Part shown: positions 34,001-46,345 of the stretch, one piece after another
Layout: every line of letters starts with the position of its first letter
How positions within the stretch are numbered: the stretch's first letter is position 1
NCBI GenBank assembly: GCA_964057225.1
Contig: OZ059896.1
Location: 8,866,001-8,930,000, forward strand
From: Auanema rhodensis
Taxonomy: Eukaryota; Nematoda; Chromadorea; Rhabditida; Rhabditidae
DNA length: 64,000 bases
Direction: 5' to 3'
The notes under the pieces: model-generated
What the model was told of the DNA's origin: nothing
Databases searched by the model: none
The model's input: only the letters and a program-made list of their open reading frames with translations
Program-made: the position numbers and the translations under genes

Positions 34001-37000
34001 ATATTCTGGTAACAATTTTTATGATATGTTTTTTGTAGGAAGATGTTACAATGTTTTGGCACCATCTAAGAGCAATTGTTCACTCTACTCCTCTTGCTTA
34101 TAGAAATGATTTTGTTCCCGCCGACCAATGCAAACATAAAAAGTACAGCATCGGAGTTTTTGAGAAGGTTTTATTTAATTCAATCCAACTAACATATTCT
34201 CATTATTTTTAGAACACAGTTACAATAGATCCTCAGAACTGCCTTGATATCAGGCCTTTAGATCCTCTTGATGGTTGCGCAGGATTTGATTCTTGTCTAT
34301 TTCTGTAATTAGGATATCAATGTTGTTACAGTTCACTTTATATATTTGTAGGCATCTACACCGACATTGGGAATTGAACCCTAGACCCAGTATAGTTACA
34401 TCTTGGTTTATTGAAAGATTCCGTCGTCAATCTGATGTTGTGAAGAAGATAATTGAAACAAGAGTATCAAATATCCAACAAGACTGGAATAGTTATGTTA
34501 AAATTCTTATGCCTTCTGATGTGGATTTAAACAAGACGAAACGGATTAGAGTTAATATTTATTTAAATTTAGTTTCTTATTTTACATTTCTAGGCTGCTT
34601 GTCCAACAACATACTCTTCAACTAGATCTTCGCTTGCTTTAGAGCCCAAAAATAAACCTAGATCCATGAGAAAAACAGATTTAAGAAAGAAAAAACGACC
34701 ATTAGATAATGTGGATATGGTTAGCGAACAAGCTAGGCTTCATGTTCGCAGCAGATTTAATTCCAAAGAGAGAGATATGGTAAAACTTTGATAACATATA
34801 TTTTTGTAAAATCTCAGTTTAGCTCATTCTTATTCGTGCCATTGGTTTCTTCTTGAACCCTGTTTATCGTTTTTGGTTAGATCCAGCCGTGTTACGAGAT
34901 ATTATGCATGAGTATGTTCCTGAGTCTAGAAGCAAAACAGTTCAGGTAGCTTCATCGTTGTAGCCTTTTGTAATGCTACAAAAATATTTTATAGAGTTTA
35001 ATGGCTGCCGGTGTTAGAGAAATGGTTAGACCAAATCGATTAGCATATCTCCAGAGGATAGTTAGAAATCTATCTACTTTCCCAGTAAGATTTTAAACTT
35101 TATTCCTCATATTCAAGGATTAATTTATAGGAAATGAGAAAACTTCGGGTACAATTAGCGAACACTCCATTAAGCACCCCTGAGGCGAAGACTATATTTT
35201 TCAAAGAGGCATTCCAAACAGCTAATCAATTACTTTTCATGTAAGATCTATGACCTTCTTCTTATTTAAATGTATTCCTTTCAGGGAAAATCAAACTATA
35301 CCGAATGCGAATGCTCCGAACTCACAATTCGAAGATTATCTTGTTGCGGGAAAGGTCGTTATAGCCCCAGAGCAAAATAGTGTTCATTCTTTACCTCTTC
35401 GTTCTCGTAAGCCGACCACTCTAGAACAAATTCATCACTGTGTTGCTATTAACATTCTACTTGTATGTTTTTAATTTCTATTTTTATATAGTTTTCTTTT
35501 ATATCATTTCAGTCTATACTTATTCATACAACTGATGGTTCTTTTTCTGATAGTATTCTGGAACAAATATCCCCAACTGTTATATATAGGGCTCTTCAGG
35601 TGCTTAATAGAAATATGATTCTGTATTCTTATTAACTAATTTAGGTATTACGTTCTGATGGCTTAGTTTCGAAAACAAGAAAATTGGATCCGAAGTTACA
35701 AGTTATCACTAAAGATCAGTCTGTTCCTTCTTACTAGTATGGAATTCATAACATTATATTTCCAAAATATTTTCTTTTTCAGTTTTCGGCATTTCTTCGC
35801 TCATCGTTTTCATCCGGACATTGTAGAAAAAACAGCAAAACTGCTTCAGGATGCTCATAAGTTAAGTACAACTATCGCAAAAGAAGTTCGTCTTGATGGC
35901 GATCATATTGGCTTAGTTTTGGGAGCTGCAGGCTCATTTGTCCAAGATGTCAGTTTCTTTTTGATGAACCAAAATTAGTATGCCAGCTTTCAGAATGATT
36001 TAATCGTAAACGTTGAAGATAGTATGCTAACAGTTTTTGACGAAATTGATGCTCAAAGACAGTCTACGAAACAAATTCGATATTTGGAAAATGCTGACTT
36101 ACGACTGGAGGAAGTAGAGGTTACTCTCAATGTATTTACTTCTGTTTTATGAAATTGTCGTTTAGGTTACTTTGTCAAATACAAATGCGGCTCTAGATTT
36201 ACCTAATGTAGATGAATTGCTAAAAGTGCTCACAACAGACAAGTATGTTCTGCTTATAACTTTGTTTAGCAAAGTTTGATTTATTCTAGAGTTCAAAGAA
36301 CTGATACTAAGTATTCTACCCTATCTGACAAAATTTCACAAATTTCTTCCTCAAAGGAAAGAACAGAATTAACTACTGTCTATGAATTGATAAAGGCATC
36401 TAAATATGTAGGAGTTGGAATGGAAGATATCATAGTAAACATTCTTCAAAAAATACATAAAAATTTATTTAATATTTAGACTTCTACATCATTATCCAGT
36501 GTTACTATAACAAGATGTTTGAAGACTCTTGTAAGATTATCTACTGTAAGTTTTCTTTACAGTATTCTTTTCTACAGATGTTTCTATAGATTATCGAAGT
36601 TGGAGTTGATTGCACTAGATGGGTTACATTAGACCAATCCGAGTCTTGGTGTGTTAAAGCTAACAAAGTTCGGCTTTGTCCTCGGCCATGGACTTTACCA
36701 GATGGAAATGTTTGTGTGTCTACTGTTCGTTGGATGGCAGAAAGTTTGTTGATGTTGGTTGTTTCGAATCCTGGAATACCCCTGAAAGATATTCGCTTCC
36801 GTTATGAATTTGCCTTACAACCAGTTGTTGTTGATAATATTGTAAGAATTATATAACTCTATATAACTAAAGCATATTTTTTATTTTTAAGATTGAAGTA
36901 CTGAGAACTGCGGGCTGTGTTATGATACGGGAAGAAGTTTTTGATAGTATGACTTTATCTTCTCCTTTTCAAAGTTAGTTTTCTTCATTTTTTAATCACT

Positions 37001-37266
37001 TACATAGTTTTTTCAGAAAATCCAACTAAGCAGAATTACTTATATGTACTTCCAACTGTTGATTGCATAGAAAGATTCTCTAGGATTTTCTACAGTAAGT
37101 TTATGCCTGTTTTAGTTACTGATTATTTGCTTCAGATATTCCGTTATTGCCTTCTATGGTGGGTGGTTCTAAACTAGATGATGATAACGTAGTTAATAAT
37201 CATGAAAAAAAAAGTATCTCACAAGCTTTACGAATTCCTGAAGAAATTAAACGTGAACCTATTTAA
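31099..37266 (+). CDS. GTF3C1: TFIIIC largest subunit (GTF3C1 / TFIIIC220)
   Basis: Thirty-eight exons, 1495 residues: 31099-31162, 31206-31273, 31320-31421, 31465-31567, 31607-31728, 31776-31915, 31959-32086, 32142-32284, 32329-32433, 32477-32598, 32653-32773, 32818-32940, 32985-33036, 33080-33227, 33279-33404, 33444-33528, 33574-33666, 33715-33848, 33894-33993, 34039-34167, 34213-34304, 34352-34550, 34594-34779, 34823-34945, 34995-35084, 35131-35240, 35285-35462, 35513-35599, 35645-35736, 35783-35948, 35994-36119, 36166-36242, 36290-36434, 36480-36545, 36590-36841, 36892-36973, 37017-37094, 37136-37266. It binds the tRNA B-box region to recruit RNA polymerase III. Matching blocks in order: KVLVTMQRVLRIIEEKEKA, MRWFIMHELAFHLVYG, LVRALPLSTYVLCAYVGKA, LYRQLEHIFLSLGVLGLVAL, YLYVLPTVDCIERFSRIF. 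The N-terminus is a short basic/acidic tail (MPRGVKRAASSRKS), so several hundred N-terminal residues of the human protein have no counterpart. Confidence 0.9.
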
Positions 37267-37441
37267 ATATGAATTTATGTTCATTAATTTTGTTATATTC
37301 TTATGTTTTGTACATTTCCTTAAATTTATAATAGAACTTTCAATAGTTTTTTATTCTATTCTGGGTTTTTTCCAGTAACTACTTTTGTGTATGTTCTAGG
37401 CGAGAATATTTTTTTACAGTTTTTAGTTTTATTAGTATGGA
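37267..37441 (+). promoter_or_regulatory. Operon-like intercistronic spacer
   Basis: 175 nt between the GTF3C1 stop and the TIMMDC1 start, T-rich with strong acceptor-like TTTTTTCCAG (37366-37375) and TTTTTTACAG (37410-37419). The distance and T-richness resemble spacers of nematode operons resolved by trans-splicing. Confidence 0.5.
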
Positions 37442-38629
37442 ATGACAACTCCAGCCGAAAATTCGAAACCCACATCCAGTTGGTGGAGCTTGTCGTACTG
37501 GACTGGCAGTGGCCAGCCGGGGGCAACTCCAGTGTCACATCCTGGGCCTTCGAATAATGAGCCTATCCCTTCTGCTCCAACTACACCTGATTTAGCAAAT
37601 ATTGAGAAAGTGTGTTTCAAGCTTATTAACCAATCTCATTACATATAATTTAGGAACATAGTCCAAATCTTCCTTACGGCTTAGATCGTATTTACAATCT
37701 ATATCAAGATAAATCAATGGAAGTTGATGTTTCACTTAGAGTTAGTATAACAGAATTTTTATTAATAAATGTTTTATATTTTTTTTAGGTTATGAGAATG
37801 ACATTTTTTGGTGGATTTCTTATGGGAGGATCTACGGGATATGTCCAAGCTAGACAAACCTATGAAATTAATAATGTTGGAAGGAAATACTTAAGCCCTT
37901 CAGATGCTGTGGTGAGCTACTTAGTAATCAATTCATTTATAAAGGTTAGTAATAATGTTTCAGAAAAGACGTATGGATTATGCTATTTTACGATTTGCTA
38001 AAGGAGGGTTTGGTATGGGAATCAAATGTGCTTTGATATCTGGCTCTATTGTGTATTTTCTTGCATACACAAAGTGTAATACATATTAGTTAATTTAGAA
38101 CCCTCTCAACTCACCTTGCTGCATACAGACAACGATTCTCATCATGGTACTTCCCTGCTCTATCAGGTGCGCTTGCCATTGGGCTTCATTCAGGTACTAT
38201 ATGGAACTTTTTTTATCGATGTTTCACTTATAGCATTAGTTGGCGGAGTTTTTGCTTTTCCATTAGGTCCTATCGGTATCGTCAAAGCTTGTGGCTTAGG
38301 AGTTACCTCAGGGTACTCAAGTTGGAATATTTCCTGGCTAATTTAGCTTATGTCTAGGTTAACACTCTCCGCCGTCTCACATCTTTATGCCCTTTCAGTA
38401 GACAAAAGTGTGGATGAAGCATATTGGATTTTCAAGAAAGATTACGAAAAAGTGGTTTTATATGAAAACCTGTCGTTACTTTTTCTTATTTCAGGATATT
38501 AAAGAGGACGAAGATTTTGAAAGACGTGTTGCTGAGCTAATGAAAACGGAGGGTATTCGGTGGAGACCCACAGCAGTTAAAATGCTCAAGAAGTCAGAAG
38601 AGACGGAGCTCAGTGGTAATGATGCCTAA
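37442..38629 (+). CDS. TIMMDC1: TIMMDC1-like complex I assembly factor
   Basis: Eight exons: 37442-37609, 37654-37740, 37789-37911, 37964-38052, 38099-38193, 38234-38312, 38358-38451, 38495-38629; 289 residues, almost the human length (285). Tim17/Tim22/Tim23-family membrane protein of the inner mitochondrial membrane that helps build the membrane arm of respiratory complex I. Matching elements in order: YGLDRIYNLY, FFGGFLMGGSTGYVQARQTYE, DYAILRFAKGGFGMGIKCAL, LVGGVFAFPLGPIGI, each near its human counterpart. Four glycine-rich transmembrane segments. The N-terminus is Pro/Ser/Thr-rich, the C-terminus charged. Exons 5-6 have competing splice choices; the set chosen keeps frame and family spacing. 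AATAAA at 38643-38648, directly after the stop. Confidence 0.87.
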
Positions 38630-38780
38630 CCCTTAGTTTAGTAATAAAATTTATAAAAATTAGTTCCTTTTAGACTGTAATTTTGTTATATTGTTGTTAA
38701 AAGAATGAAATATATTTTTATTACTAAGAATTTCTCTGGACAAATTATATAACTTATGAAATAGAAATATGGACAAAAAT

Positions 38781-39243
38781 CTAATCTAATTCTATCAATT
38801 CTGGAGATGTCTTTTCTCGACCCGGTAAAACAGTTTTTCTTTCCAGATTAGTAATGTCCTAATGATTAATGTCAAAATGAAATGAAAAAGTAATAGCATA
38901 CTTCAATATCCAACAAACTATCATCATCAGATTCTGCCATTTGATGTGCCATCTGAAAATAACTCAAACGATAAACAAATCAAACCCCTTTCTCTTTCCT
39001 TACGTCTAAAAGAGGAAATGGTCTCAAATCTGTAAACTTTATTCTTCTTTTAATAGATTCATAAGCACTTTTTTTTGCTTTTAGTGTTGCCATTTTCATT
39101 TTGAATAAACGCGTCTGATATTCCCTGCATTCCTATAACTAGTACAGTGACTACAAAAAACTTACTGTAAAGAATACTTTAAAAAATAACAGCTTCTCTT
39201 TTAAGATGTCTCTTTGAATTGGTGAAAAATTATTTGTTTCCAT
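38781..39243 (-). CDS. Small charged protein, unknown
   Basis: Exons on the minus strand: 39243-39166, 39132-39004, 38952-38902, 38858-38781; 111 residues with consistent phase-0 introns. A predicted helical, lysine-rich N-terminal half (KMKMATLKAKKSAYESIKRR) is followed by FTDLRPFPLLD and an acidic patch (AESDDDSLLDIED), then a short C-terminus. No signal peptide or membrane segment. No family recognised; the look is that of a small subunit of a larger complex. It is tail to tail with TIMMDC1, 151 nt away. Confidence 0.65.
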
Positions 39244-39589
39244 TTAAAACCTGAACTTTAAAGAGAATAGCTTTTCAAAAAAACAAGATAAAATAAAAAC
39301 ACGAAAAATATAATTGCCATGGTGGAGCTGAGAAATGATTTTTAAAATTAGAAAGCTTGTTTTCGTTTCGCAATTCAAATTGTATGCCGACCATATCCTT
39401 AAGCAAAATAATATACTATAATTCTTTACTAATCATAATTGATTATTTTATAGCTAAATGCTGTTTATTATTTATTTATTGCAAATCAATAAAAAACATA
39501 TTTCATTCATGTAATAAATTCTTTTTAAAATGCTGAAGTTTTCAAGATGACCACCAACTTATTAAACCTATTAATGTAAGAACATATTT
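39244..39589. other. Short intergenic stretch
   Basis: 346 nt of AT-rich DNA between two minus-strand genes (Srh receptor 3' end and small unknown 5' end). Nothing recognised. Confidence 0.5.
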
Positions 39590-40888
39590 TCAAATAACGA
39601 ACGCAGTAGGAGGAAATGAAGTTAACCTAGGAGTACGTGTTATTTCTTTGGGGACAACAGTTTTATTAAATGACGATGGCAACACTGTAAAAATTACAAT
39701 TATTCAGAAGTTAAGAACGGAACTCACAATTAAATATCAAATCTCTGCATGCTAATCGGTATTGAGTACATCCTAATATTATTACTAATGTACCACATAC
39801 TTTAGCCATACCCAAAAATATAAAAGCTATTTTCATACTAACTAAATTAGAAGAGAAATTTCTGTGATATCACCTAAAGAACTCCTTGAATTACCTGTTA
39901 TTGTTTGTTGAGTAAGTAAACTAAATATAATCACTGCCCCTGGAATACAAATACCTGCTCCTTGTATGACAGTCTGTATACTTAAATACTTGAAATTATC
40001 GGAATAAGGACAAACCAGTTGGATATGAAAATATGTTAATTGTCGTTGAGCTTCAAGAAACTTAGTCGATGCAGAAGGTGATACTTGAAGGTATAGTATC
40101 CTGACAACGTAAAAACCGCTTAAAGTGCTGATTACAAAATATACTAAAATGTTCTCCAGCAAAGTAAACATTGATACAAAAAGCCAAGGATCATGTAAGG
40201 AGAAAAAAATTGTTCTAGGACCCCATATTTCTGTCGGCGGTGCGGAGTCATGAGAAATAAAATTCTATAAAATGCTAGTTAAAAGTAAAAAGGTGAGAAT
40301 TTAGGCTTTACTTTAGCACATTTATCTTGGATCCGTGGAAAATCAGTTTTAATATTAAATATAACTAATGTTGGTAATAAAAAATTAGTGAGAAAGACAT
40401 GAAAGTACATAATAAATTTTATTTTTCTCTTTATTTTTTCTGATATATGTACAAGAATAGTTAAACTTCGATGAACAGATAAACAACTAACTGTAGCTCC
40501 CATTACTAAAGTTAACATAATTCATAATGATGTAATTTTGTTTAAAATCTTACATGCGATAAGATTGACTTGTGTGTGAGTTTGAAGTAAAGTACTCATC
40601 CCAATTAAATTTAAAAATCCATTGGGGTATCCTCCAAAACAAGGTAATAAAAGTATGGGAATAGTTCCTCCACATAAATATACTTGAGAAAGACAAGACC
40701 TCCAATAATTGAAAATTATTATCTAAACCTCAAAGTTAAACATACATCAATGAGTTTAATATGAGTAAGCATTTATATTCTCTAGACATTGAGCTGATTG
40801 GTTTAGTTGTAATACAATATAAGGCGATGAAAAAAGTAATAACACCGAATGGAGCTAAGAACCACATGATGAATATGTAAGGGTCCAT
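39590..40888 (-). CDS. Srh-type seven-transmembrane chemoreceptor
   Basis: Seven exons on the minus strand: 40888-40746, 40699-40554, 40505-40312, 40264-40016, 39973-39895, 39841-39728, 39684-39590; 339 residues, the usual Srh length. Seven hydrophobic segments can be counted from FIMWFLAPFGVITFFIALY to KVCGTLVIILGC. Family signs: Met-rich short N-terminus, the loop TIPILLLPCFGGYPNGFLNLIG after TM2, a central QTHTQVNLIALMG helix, and FHIQLTVIQGAGICIPG before TM6, with CRDLIF near the end. Such receptors detect odorants or tastants in amphid neurons. It is a single gene here, not part of a visible tandem cluster. Assignment to Srh over related Str-superfamily groups is from motif memory. Confidence 0.8.
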
Positions 40889-41962
40889 AGGCGTATAGGT
40901 TTCAAATGTTCAAAATGATATCTAGTTTGGTTACTTCTATCTACAAAACAAAATTACAAGGCTTTAAGAGTCTAATCTGAACAAAACAAAGCTGCAATCA
41001 TCTTTAAAAAACAAACTTCTTTGTTTTTATTTGAATACGAAACGCATATCCTGAGAAGAAACACAGAAAAATACACTTGGCATATTTCTTTATTTGTTCT
41101 AATTCTACTTCTTTATGAAATATCGTTTTTATTCCCAATTAATTCTGCCCTTAAGAATTGGTTAATATAATTATTTGGAAATTCAAATGACAATTATGAC
41201 TTCAAGAAAGGAAAAAGAGAAACTGTCCGAACTGTTAATTGGTCTAAAGACGGAAATGAGAAAAGAAGAAGAGGCAGAGGTGAAAAATGAAGGAATTTTC
41301 ATAAGTGTAATCTGAAGTTGAATAGATTGGGTAGAGGAAGAAAAGATTCATTAAAGTACTCGGAAGACACAGTGAGGGCACAGTGATTGCGCATAGAATA
41401 TTGAAGAGAAAAGGACGTTCCTCTGAACGGACAGTTCTAGTTTCATTCATTTTAGTCCTATTTTAATATTTCTGTTAATATTGTTCAATGTTGTTTGTTT
41501 GTGAATGCTATATTAACTTGGAATAGTTTTAAGATGTCTATACGTTCAATCCTTCGTTGATACCTCGTATTCCTATTTTTGTTGAAGATAATTCAAAAAA
41601 AAATTTTTCTTTAGAAGAAATCTTTAACTAAAAAACCATGACGTCAGTACTTCCGATTCGATAAACCATATTCTAGCCCTTGTCGAAACATTAAATTACT
41701 TAGCTAATTTTTGTTGAAAACTAGATAAGAACCGGAGGAATTACGAAGTTTCCACCTACTAATCATACCTCATAAGATTAACACTTGAGCGAACAAGATT
41801 GAGATTTATGTTACAATAGCTGTATGTATACGTTTCTTGAATTCTCTCGTTTGATTTCTGGACTTCAATCTCTTTTCGTTTTGGTTTGTTCGTCATAAGA
41901 GTTAACTAAACTGATTGTTTTGATGTTTTAAAAATTTAAAATAGCTATTTTGAATATTTCAG
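40889..41962. other. Shared upstream region of Srh and C6 genes
   Basis: Divergent promoter region, AT-rich. A 68-codon minus frame (41244-41450) lacks splice partners or motifs. The stretch ends in an acceptor-like ATATTTCAG immediately before the C6 gene's ATG. Confidence 0.5.
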
Positions 41963-42612
41963 ATGATTGAAAATGTAACGTTATCATTATCAATGCTTTT
42001 CACATTATTTACAATAACACTAGCTTGCCTTGCGACAGTACCAACTATTCCTACAACAACAACATCTCCTGTTGTTACTACTACTTCAGTAGTAACAACA
42101 ACGGATGCTGAAATAACTACAACTGAAGCTAAACGTATAGTCAACTTAAAGTTTTAGGTGTAATTCTTTTTATTTAGCGGCATGTGCCACATGTACCATG
42201 GATACTATAACATTCATCCCTGCTGATGGCAATGAAGGTTCGATCGATGCTGAGTTCAGGTTAGTGAAAAACTATTTGTATTTTCATTGTTGTGATACGT
42301 TTGAACTCTTCAACATATATATCATGTTGTTTTAGAGTTGAAGAGCCTGATGCTAATGGATGTCTTCGATTAACAGCTATCTGTTCAGCTCAAAATGGAT
42401 TCTTCTCTTTCATGCAATTCAATATCAATCAAGGTGGCCCCCCAGAAAATGCTGCAATGACTGAAGTTAGTAGTTCGCTGATTTTAGATCTTCGATTTGT
42501 ATTTTAGGTTGTAGAAGCAGAATTACAATGCATAGATGGTCTTTGGTATTTTAACAGAGAAAGAGTTGTACGATCAGTCGATTGCACTGAAGCTCCATTG
42601 GGGGGAGGATGA
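41963..42612 (+). CDS. Secreted C6-domain protein
   Basis: Exons 41963-42134, 42178-42259, 42336-42465, 42508-42612; 162 residues. Signal peptide (about 1-24), a Thr-rich linker (IPTTTTSPVVTTTSVVTTTD) likely O-glycosylated, then one nematode C6 domain: ACATCTMDTITF, GCLRLTAICSAQNG, LQCIDGLWYFN and SVDC, giving the six cysteines. C6-domain proteins are nematode-expanded, extracellular and of unknown function. An acceptor-like TTTCAG abuts the ATG and AATAAA (42618-42623) starts six bases after the stop, so both UTRs are very short. Confidence 0.9.
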
Positions 42613-42892
42613 ATGCCAATAAAAAAAGATAACTCAAGAACTTAACTTCAAACCTTATATCTTATAAGATGTTTATAGTTAATTCATATAAAATAAGTAT
42701 ACGCTCAATATTTATAATTTACTTAATAATAATTAATTTATTAAAATGTATATTATATATATATATATAACATGTATATTAGTTAATAGTTTTATTAATC
42801 TGTATTAAAATACAACATAAATTTTTAATATATACATATTTCAAATAATCTCTAAGTAAAGCAAATTATATTAATTAAAGCTTCTACAAAAC

Positions 42893-45297
42893 TTATAACA
42901 AATTCAGTTCTCCGACACGCTTTTTTCGAAGTGATGGAAGTGCATTTACTGAGTCAACTATTTCGTTTGGTGTCTTTCCTTTCGTTTCAGGCAGATAGAA
43001 ATATAGTATAACAACTACAATCACCTAAAAAAAATTTCATTAATAAATCAAACTGATGCTCTCTAACCATAGGAGGGAAAAACAAGAGTAAATACGCTTG
43101 TGGCTGTCCTATACAGTTTTTGAGTGGCAAATAGCCTGTAAGTACGAACGAGCGTGTAATACTCATTGCCGTTTGTGTCCATGTACAAGCGGCATCTCTT
43201 GATCTTTGAGAGACCAGTTCAGCTAAATATAGTATAATTATTGTCTTAATGATAAAATTCTATACAAGTGATGAATAGCGATATAGGTCCGGGTCCGGCT
43301 GCAAAACAAAAATTGAAAAAACTGATAGCTATTACTAATCCATAACCCAGCAGAGGATTCTGAATCAAAAAGTTTGCTATGTCAAATTAGTGGGTGTGTG
43401 ATACCTTCGTTGTTTCATAACCGTTCATAAAAATAAAAATGAGAATATTTGTGATTCCAAGAAGAACATTTGTTACTAAAAGAAGATACCGCCGTCCGAA
43501 ACGATCTATGACCGCAGATGAACAAAGAATTCCAATCTGAATCATTCAGTTTTAGCCAAGAGACTAGGAAGTAACTTGAAATTCTAAAGAAAGACTATTT
43601 ACTTACCAAACTCATTAAGCAGATTAATATATTTCCATAAGATGATTGACGAACACTAAGACCAGTAGATAATAAAATTTCGAATGCAAAAGCATTGATA
43701 GCTTAAACAAATTACTTATTATAAAAATATAAAGCTATATTTCTTATCTACCTGCTATTCCACTCATAACCATAGCTAGCATAATTATAACTCCCAATAA
43801 TGTTCCTCTTCTCCCATTTGCATCCTGTAAGACAAAGTTCAGACGAGGTTTGATGCGCTAACTATATTGAATGAAAAAAAAGCTCTTCTCTTCATCTATG
43901 AAACTTGACTTGACAAAAAATTGTCTCACCTTCCACACCTCAAATATACTGTAGGAACTACTTCCAGAATCTTTTTCTGATTTCATTTCATTCATAAGTT
44001 TCTTCGCATCATCTTCCGTTATTTGATGATAAAAAACAATCGATTGTTCACATTCTTTGTATTTCTGTCGACTCAGTAGGTACCTAAAGCAATAATGAAA
44101 TTCTGAACCACTCTGCTGACTAAGATATGGGTGCATTTAGATCAAACATCTCACAAATTGCTAGTTATAATTATAGTTTGTAAATATAACTGACCCTGGA
44201 CTTTCTTTGGTGAACGGTATGAATGCAGCCGCAATACATGTTAGAACAGCTTCCATAGCATATAGTATCCACCATTTCTCTGGAGTTCCAAGTAACTGAA
44301 AATCTTCTTTTTACATTTTAATCAAACTCTTATCGTGCACCGCTAAGCCCGGAATACAATTTCTAGTAAACGTATATTTGAACGAGAAACATTTCGATAA
44401 AATTAAGTAAAATGCTTGATAAAACTTACATGTGGCATAGCAACAATAGCTCCAACTACAAGCCCTGCTTGGAGAAATATGCCTGTCACCATTGATATTA
44501 ATCCACGACAACTTTTGGGACTAAATAGAAATACACAGAAACTCATAGTTAGATCTTTTCAGAATATTACCTACATTCGGCTATGTACATTGGACCGATA
44601 CCCAGAGAGATACTGAAGGCTATTCCTATTAGAAAACGAGATATGGCATAAATTCTGTGATTAGTATACTGTAAAGTTAAATTGAATATACAAGTTATAG
44701 GAAATAACTAACATAATAGCTAGCTATACTTATTAAGCATGAGATAATATGCAGAATATGAGATAACTGAATACCATTTTTTCTACCCAATCTGAAAAAA
44801 AAACACGTCACTTTCATAGTTTTTGTAGTAACAGTTACTTTTGTGATATTGTACTGATTAATAAAGCTCCACAGGTACAACCCCAGAAGAAAAATGATAT
44901 AATTCCTCCCCAATAATTCTATAATATATATGGTGTCATATGAAAAAAATAATAAAATAACTTCAAGGGTGGTACGTTCATAAAACTGCCCTTCAGATAA
45001 TAAAGATTCGTTGATAAATTGGACGAATGCCTTAATATTACCATTAATTTCAAGACAATAATTATTAAAACCTCTTGAGCAGGGTTGGTGATCACAAGTT
45101 GATAACCAAAAGAAAAACTTCCTCCCATAGCAACTAGACAAGACATTGATATTAACTGATTGCTTGGTAATTTCTTTTCATATTTCCTTCTGCAAAAAGG
45201 CTAAATATTGTAAGATAAAAAGTATAAAAGTTTACTTAAATGCAGAAGCCCGAGAATCAGCATGTAATAATGAATCATAAATAGGTTCTTCTTCCAT
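42893..45297 (-). CDS. SLC2-family sugar transporter (MFS)
   Basis: Fifteen exons on the minus strand: 45297-45236, 45189-45072, 45030-44962, 44918-44839, 44791-44713, 44668-44571, 44520-44430, 44295-44195, 44083-43930, 43824-43752, 43701-43607, 43536-43405, 43359-43266, 43222-43068, 43024-42893; 510 residues with about twelve hydrophobic segments. SLC2 signatures: GGSFSFGYQLVITNPAQE in TM1, LGRKNG between TM2 and TM3, FLIGIAFSISLG in TM4, KESPGYLL after TM6, VIDRFGRRYLL between TM8 and TM9, and PETKGKT at the C-terminus. Plasma-membrane facilitative transporter for glucose or related sugars; substrate not predictable. TM1-TM2 loop contains NES (possible glycan). Cytosolic N-terminus is short and acidic. 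Two introns (44296-44429 and 44084-44194) exceed 100 nt. Confidence 0.92.
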
Positions 45298-45619
45298 AAT
45301 TTCCTCTGAATTATAACTAAAATAACAATTTATATAAAGATAGTAATTATTATGAAATAATATGTAACTACGAATAAAGGGCAGGTTATAAAAACAGGAA
45401 AAAACAACAAAAGCCTGTCGCAATATGTTTCTGTTACAGCGTTTCAAATGTTTTAATATAGAAGAAAAAAAGAAAAGAGAAAGAATATTGAAAGGAATAT
45501 TGTTACAAAATAATCTCATATCAATTATTTTCTTAGGTTTCCTATTATGTATATAGTAAATTAAAGATAATCATTAATATGATATTATTTTGTAACATAT
45601 ATAATATATAAATATTTAT

Positions 45620-45624
<5 letters not shown>

Positions 45625-45657
<33 letters not shown>
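45625..45657. repeat. (TA)n microsatellite
   Basis: 33 bases of uninterrupted alternating TA, flanked by further AT-rich imperfect repeats from about 45595. Likely length-polymorphic. Confidence 0.95.
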
Positions 45658-45659
<2 letters not shown>

Positions 45660-46328
45660 TATACAACGAATTTTGCGTGATTTTAGAAGTACACCAGATC
45701 GTTTTAACGACAAATGGCTAGACTGATTAGACTATCATAGTAAACTTCTGCTATGAATGGAAAGTAGGTGTTTCTCGAATACATCAAGGCTATTTATAGA
45801 CAAAATGGACGAACGTGATCATGTGAACGAAAAAACATATAAATCTTAGTCTAATGAACGAAATACTGCTGCGATATAGATTTCCGATCAATTTTTAATT
45901 TTCATATAAATTGCATTCTTCTACTGTGCAATGCAATGGGAATTGCATTTCAATTCAAATCATTTATAGAGAATGGGAAGTTCAACTTCTCATTGTGAGT
46001 ACAATTGAAGTTTTCACAGCTCCTATAAAACGAATTCTAAAATTTTGTGGTAAATCTTCAATTACTGTACGTCTTTTTTTTAAAATTATAACAATTATAA
46101 TAAAAAACATAGATCACCCAATGAAGTTCAACAGTGAGAAAATGCGAACAGATAGGAACGAAATGATGTACAGCGAGATCAACATATGATAGATAGTAAG
46201 AGAAGTAAGAAGTGTGTGATTAATTGCTTTTGGAAAAAAAACTATTTTGACCTATGATTATTTCATGATGTCAGAAAAAGGAAAATTTGGACAATACATT
46301 TGAGCTTTGATGATCAACGTGCGTAAAT

Positions 46329-46345
46329 GGGGGTGGGGGGGGGGG
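46329..46345. repeat. Poly(G) tract
   Basis: GGGGG, T, then eleven Gs, in otherwise AT-rich DNA; a striking strand asymmetry and likely hypermutable homopolymer. Confidence 0.95.
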
